Shown: piece by piece, positions 1-6,003 of the stretch
How positions within the stretch are numbered: position 1 is the stretch's first letter
Layout: each line of letters starts with the position of its first letter
NCBI RefSeq assembly: GCF_900163635.1
Contig: NZ_FUID01000022.1
Location: forward strand, 1 to 64,000
Direction: 5' to 3'
Length of the DNA stretch: 64,000 bases
From: Leucobacter sp. 7(1)
Lineage (GTDB): Bacteria > Actinomycetota > Actinomycetes > Actinomycetales > Microbacteriaceae
Program-made: the position numbers and the translations under genes
Notes under the pieces: generated by a model
Database searches by the model: none
What the model saw: the letters and a program-made list of their open reading frames with translations, nothing else
Told to the model about the DNA's origin: nothing

Positions 1-420
1 ACCGGCCACCAAGCCGGGTGAGGTTCGTACCCGTCATCGAACCACCCGCCGACACTTCCACAGCTCAACCATTGCAAAATGACCCCCCGGACCGAAACCC
101 GATACTCAGCAATTCAGGGCCCGAGGCTCCCATAGGGCCCGGCCGCCCAGAGCTAACGGAAGACTCCGAAACTCACCCATTCTGACAAACACGCAGTGGC
201 CACACTCCGATGAACTCGCTTCCTGAGCGAGTAGCAACGCAGATGGCCAGGGCAGCCGCCGCCCAGCGCACAGACACAAGATGGGCTCCTCTGCCCAGCG
301 CCGATGTCACATCTGTGAACTCTTGCGCGTAGCCAACCACGCACCGACCCGGCCTTTCCGCGCGACCAGATGTGGAACGGCTCAAGACACACTTGGAACC
401 CACGGGAGACCACACACGAG
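1..420. other. window edge, no supported gene
   Basis: I find no convincing gene here. Open frames exist on both strands, but they lack a ribosome binding site, codon bias or any recognisable motif. The sequence just downstream of the CstR-like stop codon is less GC-biased by codon position than the genes that follow. A GGGCCC pair around position 120-140 could form a weak hairpin. The 3' end of a gene from outside the window cannot be excluded. Confidence 0.4.
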
Positions 421-783
421 TTACGCCAAAGAAAGGAACAGCTTTTCGAGCTCCTCAGGTTTCGTGGCCCCCTCAGCATCGGGATCCGAGATGCACTCCT
501 GCAACGCCGTCGAAATCACGAGAAAGCCAGCACGGTCAATAGCTTTCGACACCGCCGAGAGCTGCTGCACAACGTCCCGGCAGTGCGCCTCCCCCTCGAC
601 CGCCTCGATCACTGCCGCCAACTGGCCATGCGCCCGACGCAGACGATTCGCGATCTTCCGCTTCGCCTCCGGGGATGCACCAAGACCCGGCGCAGCTGAT
701 CCCGCGTCAACACCGTCGCTCGCGGAACCAGCAACGGAAGAATCAGTTCCGCCAGCGGACAGAACAATGCGTGATGCAGACAT
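421..783 (-). CDS. cstR: CsoR/CstR-family transcriptional repressor, persulfide-sensor type
   Basis: A 120-residue DUF156 (CsoR/RcnR/CstR) repressor. These all-helical proteins bind GC-rich palindromes and let go on metal binding or on thiol persulfidation. The fold core starts near residue 38 after a low-complexity Gly/Ala/Ser extension. Two cysteines, C68 (in HCRDVVQQL) and C97 (in LQECI), are 29 residues apart, as in both CsoR and CstR. The His ligand that Cu(I)-sensing CsoR carries four residues before the second Cys is Ala here, so a reactive-sulfur sensor (CstR-like) is more likely than a copper sensor. The divergent operon encodes thioredoxin and an MBL-rhodanese protein, which agrees. 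I chose the ATG at 783 because AAAGGA precedes it by five bases; an in-frame ATG at 816 lacks a site and abuts the operator. Confidence 0.85.
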   Translation of the reverse strand: MSASRIVLSAGGTDSSVAGSASDGVDAGSAAPGLGASPEAKRKIANRLRRAHGQLAAVIEAVEGEAHCRDVVQQLSAVSKAIDRAGFLVISTALQECISDPDAEGATKPEELEKLFLSLA

Positions 784-819
784 AGGAGTCCTTTCTTCAG
801 GGAGAACTTGACTCACATG

Positions 820-835
820 ATACCCCCTGGGGTAT
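820..835. promoter_or_regulatory. CstR/CsoR operator, copy 1
   Basis: The sequence ATACCCCCTGGGGTAT is a perfect 7-2-7 inverted repeat and resembles known CsoR/CstR operators (runs of C and G flanked by AT). It lies between a TTGACT (808-813) and a TATAGT (833-838) that could be the -35 and -10 of the plus-strand operon, so a bound repressor would block that promoter. It is 36 bp upstream of an identical copy. Confidence 0.85.
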
Positions 836-855
836 AGTCAAAGCGAACCTCACAA

Positions 856-871
856 ATACCCCCTGGGGTAT
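856..871. promoter_or_regulatory. CstR/CsoR operator, copy 2
   Basis: An exact second copy of ATACCCCCTGGGGTAT, starting 36 bp after the first (about 3.4 helical turns). Both copies sit between the divergent repressor gene and the mini-protein/thioredoxin operon, so one repressor could control both directions. Confidence 0.85.
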
Positions 872-959
872 ACGGACAGGTGACATCCCGTTCATCCAAC
901 TACGTCCCGGAGTTGCGCGTTACATCAGGGCACCGGGCAATTCGAAGGAGCTCTCCCCC

Positions 960-1148
960 ATGTGTCGACCGACAACATGCCGCACCTGTTCCAAGACAAC
1001 ATGGGCCGGCTGCGGTCAGCACGTCGCGATGGTGAAAATGTCAGTGCCGGCCTCGGAATGGTGCAACGGATCACATACCCCGTCAGAGATTGCGGCCGCG
1101 AAATCGGCCCGCGGCCCTGGCTTCTTTGCCCGACTCTTCGGCCGCTAG
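960..1148 (+). CDS. Cys-rich mini-protein 1 (WAGCGQHV family)
   Basis: A 62-residue protein with Cys at 2, 7, 10, 18 and 35 and His at 21, around the block WAGCGQHV (15-22). The spacing C2-x4-C7-x2-C10-x7-C18-x2-H21 suggests a small metal site or a reactive thiol cluster. The C-terminus is basic and ends in GFFARLFGR, like a short amphipathic helix. AAGGAG at 945-950 lies nine bases before the ATG. This is the first gene after the two CstR-type operators. I know similar unnamed proteins in other actinobacteria but no established function. A paralogue follows at 1834, on the far side of the thioredoxin gene. Confidence 0.8.
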   Translation: MCRPTTCRTCSKTTWAGCGQHVAMVKMSVPASEWCNGSHTPSEIAAAKSARGPGFFARLFGR

Positions 1149-1233
1149 TCACACTGTGCTGGCACTTCACCAGCCGAAAACTGGCACACAAGCCACATCG
1201 CCACACTCCAGCTCCCCTCGATAGGACCCCGCA

Positions 1234-1608
1234 ATGGCTACCACCAACCTGACCTTTGAATCCTTCCCCAGCGCAGTTGCCGCGGACGGCATCACTCTTA
1301 TTGACTTCTGGGCCGCATGGTGTGGGCCGTGCCGCTCCTTTGCTCCAGTGTTCGAACAGGCCTCAGAGCAGCACCCCGATATCACCTTCGGCAAGGTCGA
1401 CACCGAAGCCGAGCAGCAGCTCGCCGCTGAGTTTCAGATCACCTCGATCCCCACCCTGATGGTGTTCCGTGACGGCATCCTCGTCTACGCGCAGCCGGGG
1501 GCGCTCGGTGCCCCGCAGCTTGAGCAGTTGGTACAGGGCGCGCGGGAGCTCGACATGGAGGACGTGCGGAAGCAACTTGATGCCCAACAGGCCGCGCAAG
1601 CCGAGTAG
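1234..1608 (+). CDS. trxA: thioredoxin
   Basis: A 124-residue cytoplasmic thioredoxin. The dithiol site WCGPC (C30 and C33) follows the usual LIDFWAAWC strand, and the cis-Pro appears in SIPTLMVF. About 15 residues of Ala/Gln-rich tail exceed the usual ~108 residues. There is a weak AGGAC ribosome site. It lies between two paralogous Cys-rich mini-proteins and upstream of an MBL-rhodanese protein in a CstR-type regulon. Its probable job is therefore to reduce persulfidated or oxidised thiols made during sulfide/persulfide handling, not general housekeeping. Annotation as a thioredoxin is secure; the specific partner is inferred. Confidence 0.93.
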   Translation: MATTNLTFESFPSAVAADGITLIDFWAAWCGPCRSFAPVFEQASEQHPDITFGKVDTEAEQQLAAEFQITSIPTLMVFRDGILVYAQPGALGAPQLEQLVQGARELDMEDVRKQLDAQQAAQAE

Positions 1609-1833
1609 CCGGAACTACCCAAGTCCCGATCTGGGCCCACAACTGTCGCCACGCCCAACACGTGCAGCCACTGCTGCAACATCGACCCAAGGTTCAGGCA
1701 CAGGATCCCTCTGTCAGGCCCGGAGCACGCTCCCAAGCTCACCCCGACCCTGCCCGGCTCACCATCCTACTGATCTCGCTGAGTTCTCCTATCACACCTA
1801 TCCCACCGATCATCCACTCGAAAGGACCACATC

Positions 1834-1953
1834 ATGTGCGCACGAATCTCCTGTGAAAGCTGCGGCAAGCCGAGCTGGGCTGGCTGCGGCCAGCACGTCG
1901 AAGAAGCCCTCGCTGGCGTGGCTATCGCCGACCGCTGCAACTGCGACCGCTAG
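1834..1953 (+). CDS. Cys-rich mini-protein 2 (WAGCGQHV family, 39 aa)
   Basis: A 39-residue protein that aligns without gaps to residues 1-39 of the protein at 960-1148: Cys 2, 7, 10, 18 and 35, His 21 and WAGCGQHV (15-22) are all conserved. It adds a Cys at 37 (RCNCDR at the C-terminus) and lacks the basic tail of its paralogue. AAAGGA at 1821-1826 is seven bases before the ATG, and a TAG follows the final Arg codon. The length is well below common gene-calling cutoffs, so it is probably missed in many genomes. Function unknown; metal binding or sulfane-sulfur carriage is the obvious hypothesis, given the thioredoxin and rhodanese neighbours. Confidence 0.82.
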   Translation: MCARISCESCGKPSWAGCGQHVEEALAGVAIADRCNCDR

Positions 1954-1956
1954 CCG

Positions 1957-1985
1957 CATTCGCATTCGCGTTCGCGTTCGCGTAT
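1957..1985 (+). repeat. hexanucleotide tandem repeat
   Basis: About five imperfect copies of GCATTC/GCGTTC follow the stop codon of the 39-residue protein and precede the MBL-rhodanese gene. With the 8-bp CCCACAGC-type repeats near 2090-2110 and the 21-bp repeats at 2121 they make up much of the 239-bp gap. Confidence 0.7.
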
Positions 1986-2120
1986 GCACCCAAGCCCCCG
2001 TCCCGCGGCTACGCAGCTCGCAGCGGGGCCCCAACCCCAGAGCCCCCTTTGGCCCCGCCACACCACCCGAACTGCACAACCCAATCGCCCATAGCCCCAC
2101 AGCCCACAGCCCATCACTCA

Positions 2121-2180
2121 CCGCCTCGCCGCTTCACCAATCCGCCTCGCCGCCTCACTAATCCGCCTCACCGCCTCACC
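2121..2180 (+). repeat. 21-bp tandem repeat, 2.9 copies
   Basis: Three units begin at 2121, 2142 and 2163, each starting CCGCCTC and ending near TCACYAAT. The array ends just before the AAGGAG (2183-2188) of the MBL-rhodanese gene, so it would form the 5' leader of that gene's mRNA segment. The C-rich, G-poor composition would leave this leader unstructured. Confidence 0.75.
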
Positions 2181-2192
2181 ACAAGGAGCCCC

Positions 2193-3944
2193 ATGCTGCT
2201 CGAACGCATCTACGACGAAGACCTTGCACACGCGAGCTATTTCATCGGCTGCCAGGCGAGGGGCCAGGCGATCGTGGTGGATCCGCGTCGCGACACCGAC
2301 GTCTACGTCGAGCTCGCTGCCAGGCACAACCTGCGGATCACGGCGGTCGCCGAGACCCACATCCACGCCGACTACCTTTCGGGCACTCGAGAACTCTCCG
2401 CGCGCACCGGTGCCACGATGTTCGTGTCGGACGAAGGCGGGCCCGACTGGCGCTACGGCGAGGGCTTTGATTCTGCAGTCCGTATGCGGCACGGACAGCA
2501 GATCGCGCTCGGCAACATCACATTGGAGGCGGTGCACACACCGGGGCACACTCCCGAGCATCTCTCGTTCCTCGTGACCGACGGCGCGCAGTCGAGCGAG
2601 CCAGGCTTCATGCTGACCGGAGACTTTGTCTTCGTCGGCGATCTTGGCCGGCCCGATCTGCTCGATGAAGCGGCGGGCGGCGTCGACACCCGTTTCGCTG
2701 GAGCGGCGGATCTGTTCGCCAGCCTCCGCGATCGCTTCCTCAGCCTTCCCGACTATGTGCAGGTGCTGCCCGCACACGGTGCAGGCTCGGCCTGTGGCAA
2801 GGCGCTCGGCTCGATCCCGTCTTCGACAGTTGGCTACGAGCGACACTTCTCCTGGTGGGCAAAGTACCTGCAGGCCAACGATTCTGAGGGCTTCATCGCC
2901 GAGCTCCTCAACGGACAACCCGACGCACACGCCTACTTTGGCCGTATGAAAACACAGAACCGCGTCGGCCCGACGGTCCTCGGTGAGTTCCCCATCCTCG
3001 CAGAGTTCTCGACGCCGGATCTCGCTGCAGCACTCGAAACAGACTCCGCGATCCTCGTCGATACTCGTCACCACGCTGCGGTCCACTCGGGAACAGTTGC
3101 TCGATCGCTCAATATCCCCGGTCCAGACAAGGTCGCGAGCTATGGCGCGTGGGTCGTGAATCCTGAGCAGGAAGCGCGGCCACTTATCTTGCTCGCCGGA
3201 TCACGCACAGAGGCTGAGGTGTTCCGGGATCACCTTGTGCGTGTCGGAATCGACACCGTGCGCGGCTTTGTCACAACCTTGAAGGGGCTCGACCTTGTCC
3301 GCCCGCGCACGGTCACCCTCGAAGAATTCGCCGACACCCGCCGCACTGGAGGTGCCCCCGCTTTCCTGCTCGATGTGCGGAATATGACTGAATACGCGGA
3401 CGGGCATGTGCCGGGCGCGACTCAGCTCTCCGGAGGACGCCTCCTGTGGCACCTAGACGCGCTGCCTGCTCCCGGCGACGGGACACTCATCACGTACTGC
3501 CAGAGTGGCGTTCGGAATAGTGTTGCGGCGAGCGCCCTGCGCCGGGCGGGCTACGATGTCGCCGAGCTGGAAGGCAGCTATCTCGGCTGGGCCGCGGTAC
3601 CGGGCCATACTCCGGAGCGGGGCCACGAGCCGAACATCACGCAGGGCTCAGTGACAACGCTCGATCCAGCGTCGACAACCGCAATCCTGATCGACGCGCG
3701 CACGGCCGAGGAGTACGCGACCGGACACCTCGCCGGATCCCGGCTCCTCGACTTTACGGCCGGAGAATTCCCGATCGCGATCCCACACCTCGACCCACAG
3801 GCCGAGATCCTGCTCTACTGCCGCTCCGGCAACCGTTCAGGACAGGCAAGGGAACTCTTGCTCGCTGCAGGCTTCGCGAATGTCACAAACCTGGGATCGC
3901 TCGCGGAGGCCGCGGCCGCAACGGGGCTCCCCATTATCGAGTAG
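2193..3944 (+). CDS. MBL-fold persulfide dioxygenase-like protein with three rhodanese domains
   Basis: A 583-residue cytoplasmic fusion related to CstB. The N-terminal metallo-beta-lactamase domain (about 1-225) has THIHAD (H56, H58, D60), H115 in VHTPGHTPEH, and D144 in LTGDFVF. H56, H115 and D144 match the iron triad of ETHE1-type persulfide dioxygenases. Three rhodanese modules follow: about 265-360, degenerate, with LLAGSR in place of a Cys loop; about 370-470 with C436 in TYCQSG; about 490-583 with C543 in LYCRSG. S. aureus CstB has one pseudo-rhodanese and one active rhodanese, so this protein has an extra active module. AAGGAG five bases before the ATG fixes the start. Likely role: oxidation of low-molecular-weight persulfides to sulfite/thiosulfate, coupled to sulfane-sulfur transfer. 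Confidence 0.88.
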   Translation: MLLERIYDEDLAHASYFIGCQARGQAIVVDPRRDTDVYVELAARHNLRITAVAETHIHADYLSGTRELSARTGATMFVSDEGGPDWRYGEGFDSAVRMRHGQQIALGNITLEAVHTPGHTPEHLSFLVTDGAQSSEPGFMLTGDFVFVGDLGRPDLLDEAAGGVDTRFAGAADLFASLRDRFLSLPDYVQVLPAHGAGSACGKALGSIPSSTVGYERHFSWWAKYLQANDSEGFIAELLNGQPDAHAYFGRMKTQNRVGPTVLGEFPILAEFSTPDLAAALETDSAILVDTRHHAAVHSGTVARSLNIPGPDKVASYGAWVVNPEQEARPLILLAGSRTEAEVFRDHLVRVGIDTVRGFVTTLKGLDLVRPRTVTLEEFADTRRTGGAPAFLLDVRNMTEYADGHVPGATQLSGGRLLWHLDALPAPGDGTLITYCQSGVRNSVAASALRRAGYDVAELEGSYLGWAAVPGHTPERGHEPNITQGSVTTLDPASTTAILIDARTAEEYATGHLAGSRLLDFTAGEFPIAIPHLDPQAEILLYCRSGNRSGQARELLLAAGFANVTNLGSLAEAAAATGLPIIE

Positions 3945-3989
3945 GCCGGGGCCAGTCGGCGACAGAACCCACGCGCAGCGGCACTGCAC

Positions 3990-4065
3990 GGCATGGCATG
4001 GCATGGCATGGCATGGCATGGCATGGCATGGCATGGCACAGCACAGCACAGCACAGCACAGCACA
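3990..4065. repeat. pentanucleotide microsatellite, (GCATG)9(GCACA)6
   Basis: Nine uninterrupted GCATG units (3991-4035) run straight into six GCACA units (4036-4065). The tract fills the gap between the converging stop codons of the MBL-rhodanese gene and the lipid kinase. No classical hairpin terminator separates those two genes. Pure 5-bp tracts like this are prone to slippage, so length should vary between isolates. Confidence 0.95.
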
Positions 4066-4069
4066 GCGC

Positions 4070-5041
4070 CTAGCGAACCCGAAGCGCCTCCGGCTGCACT
4101 GTGATCTCGATCCGCGTCACTTCCCCCAGATCGTCGCCGTCGACCTCGAACACACGCGACTCGTCGAGCTCGATCGTGAGTTCGGTGAAACGCGCGTGCG
4201 CCGTGCTCGCGCTGCTTTGCGCCGTGTCGCTTCGTGTGAGGAACCGCTTCACTCCGTTATCCCAGACCATGTTGCGCAGGGTATCGGCCCACCCAGCAAT
4301 TCCGGCCGCACGCAACAGAAGCACATCAAGTTCACCGTCGGCGGGATCTGCATCGGGGAGCAGCGTGATCCCGCCCTGCAACATCCCGCAGTTTCCGACA
4401 ATCAGTGTGTGCGCTTCCTCAGCCACAGCTTCGCCGCCGTCGCGCGCCACACGCACGCCGATCACCTCGCTCGCCGATACCGCACGTCCCAGCGACTCAA
4501 CGTATGCGAGCCAGCCCGCGCGGTCTTTGAGGTCGTCGCTGGTCTCAGTGATCATGTGCGCATCGATCCCAAAGCCCGCCATCACGGCGAATGCGTGCCG
4601 CTGAGTCTCACCATCGACGAGCACGACCTCGGCCCAGCCAATGTCGAGTGGCTGTGCCACCCCGGTGAGCGCGCGCATGAACGCGGCCGCGGGATCGTTG
4701 AGTGGAACGTCGAGGTTTCGTGCCAAGAGGTTCCCCGTGCCAAGTGGAATCACGCCGAGCTCCGCGACGGGCCTCGCCGATGCGGATTTCGCGCTCAGCT
4801 CCGCGAGGTGCTCAGCAACCGCGCGCACTGTGCCATCACCGCCCGCAGCACATATCAGGTCGGCTCCCGCGTCGAGGGCGGCCTGGGACGCAGCGCGGCC
4901 CGGATCCTCGACGCTGGTCTCATGCCAGGTCACCACGGGCTGAGTACCATCGGCAACACACGCCTCGGCGAGCGCTGCCTCCAGCATCTCTCGTTCGGTC
5001 TTCGACGGGTTCCACACGATCCCCACGTGCGCTGCGCTCAT
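4070..5041 (-). CDS. diacylglycerol kinase-like lipid kinase (arm 1)
   Basis: A 323-residue member of the DAGK catalytic family (DgkB/LCB5/YegS type), which phosphorylates the free hydroxyl of diacylglycerol or a related lipid at the inner membrane face. Visible motifs are NPSK (11-14), the nucleotide loop GGDGT (67-71) and PLGTGN (99-104). The ATG at 5041 is chosen because GGGAGG precedes it; an upstream in-frame extension is Cys/Arg/Trp-rich and overlaps the SDR gene. It is the last gene of a three-gene minus-strand unit after an SDR and an AGPS-like enzyme. A second, divergent member of the family lies at 10245, so this protein may act on an alkyl- or acyl-glycerol intermediate. Confidence 0.88.
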   Translation of the reverse strand: MSAAHVGIVWNPSKTEREMLEAALAEACVADGTQPVVTWHETSVEDPGRAASQAALDAGADLICAAGGDGTVRAVAEHLAELSAKSASARPVAELGVIPLGTGNLLARNLDVPLNDPAAAFMRALTGVAQPLDIGWAEVVLVDGETQRHAFAVMAGFGIDAHMITETSDDLKDRAGWLAYVESLGRAVSASEVIGVRVARDGGEAVAEEAHTLIVGNCGMLQGGITLLPDADPADGELDVLLLRAAGIAGWADTLRNMVWDNGVKRFLTRSDTAQSSASTAHARFTELTIELDESRVFEVDGDDLGEVTRIEITVQPEALRVR

Positions 5042-5099
5042 TGCGGTGCCTCCCTGTCCCGTGGAGCCCGCGGTGCCGCGACACTCCGTGCCCCGAATC

Positions 5100-5999
5100 C
5101 TATTCCCCGCGCCCCGTGAATTTGTCCATCGAGGAGTACACCCGGAACACGCGCCCGGCCACGATGTCCCAGGCGCGCGTGGGCAGCACGCCGCGGAAGG
5201 CCATCGCAAGCTTCACTGTCAAGGGTTTCAGCACCATTGGCGTGCCCGCGAGCATCCCGTTCCAGGCCGCACGCACCGCCTGCGGCGGGGTCATGATCGG
5301 GGTCATCAGCGGCCCGCGTGCCCCGGCGAACATCCCGGTCGAGATAAAGCTCGGGCAAAACGTTGTGACGGCGACGTGGCGGTGTCCCTCGCTCTCAAGT
5401 TCAAGTCGCAGTGACTCCGCCCACCCGATCATCGCCCACTTCGAGGACGCGTAGACACTCATGCGCGGATTCGCGAGCGTGCCCGCGGCGGACGCGATGT
5501 TGAGGATCCGCTTGGGCCGTGACGTGTCCGCGATCATGGCGGGCAGCACCGCGCGCGTGAGCCACATGGGACCGAGGGTGTTGATCCGCATCGTGAGCTC
5601 AATGTCACGTTCCGCGTCGTGTTCCCAGAACAGCGCCCCGCGCACAATTCCCGCGTTGTTAATGAGGATGTCCGGATCTCCCAGTTCGCTGCGGGTCTCC
5701 GCGACGCCGCGCAGGATCGCCTCGCGGTCGGCCACGTTGACGTCGAAGACGCGAACCCGGGGCGAGGATCCACCCCGCACAGTGGCGGGGGTCTGGGCGA
5801 GTTCAGCGGCGAGCACTTCCGCCCGCTCTGTATCAATGTCCCACAGCGCGATCGCGGCGGCCCCCTCACGCGCGGCACGACGCGCGTAGAGTTCGCCCAT
5901 GCCGCGGGCTGCACCGGTGATCAGCACGGTGGCCCCGCGCATCACGTCCTGCTCGACCCGAGCGGTGCCAGATTGCTGTCGTGTTCGATTGAGCGCCAT
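5100..5999 (-). CDS. SDR-family NAD(P)-dependent oxidoreductase
   Basis: A 299-residue classical short-chain dehydrogenase/reductase. The cofactor loop TGAARGMG is at 28-35, NNAG at 114-117, the catalytic Ser at about 170, and Y183/K187 form YxxxK. A C-terminal extension of some 60 residues is rich in hydrophobic and basic residues and might touch membrane. The start at 5999 lies four bases past the stop of the AGPS-like gene, suggesting translational coupling; an ATG at 5942 (MRGATVL) preceded by AGGAC is a credible alternative. In this context an acyl/alkyl-dihydroxyacetone-phosphate or fatty-aldehyde reductase role is plausible, but the substrate cannot be read from sequence. Confidence 0.88.
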   Translation of the reverse strand: MALNRTRQQSGTARVEQDVMRGATVLITGAARGMGELYARRAAREGAAAIALWDIDTERAEVLAAELAQTPATVRGGSSPRVRVFDVNVADREAILRGVAETRSELGDPDILINNAGIVRGALFWEHDAERDIELTMRINTLGPMWLTRAVLPAMIADTSRPKRILNIASAAGTLANPRMSVYASSKWAMIGWAESLRLELESEGHRHVAVTTFCPSFISTGMFAGARGPLMTPIMTPPQAVRAAWNGMLAGTPMVLKPLTVKLAMAFRGVLPTRAWDIVAGRVFRVYSSMDKFTGRGE

Positions 6000-6003
6000 C
6001 GCG

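Noticed and set aside
153-479. 108-codon minus-strand frame at the window start
   Set aside because: It overlaps the CstR-like gene end, is Arg/Cys/Ser-rich and has no ribosome site or codon bias.
421-871. copper-homeostasis operon (CsoR, CopZ, CopA)
   Set aside because: No P-type ATPase or copper chaperone follows, and the sensor lacks the His ligand; the genes point to sulfur handling.
1469-2161. 230-codon plus-strand frame across the thioredoxin end and repeat leader
   Set aside because: Pro/Ser/Thr/His-rich peptide caused by the C-rich repeats; it overlaps both the thioredoxin and the 39-residue mini-protein in another frame.
3998-5119. 373-codon plus-strand frame starting in the pentanucleotide tract (repeating MAWHG)
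   Set aside because: It begins inside the microsatellite and then runs antisense to a well-supported lipid kinase; the peptide is Arg/His-rich without motifs.
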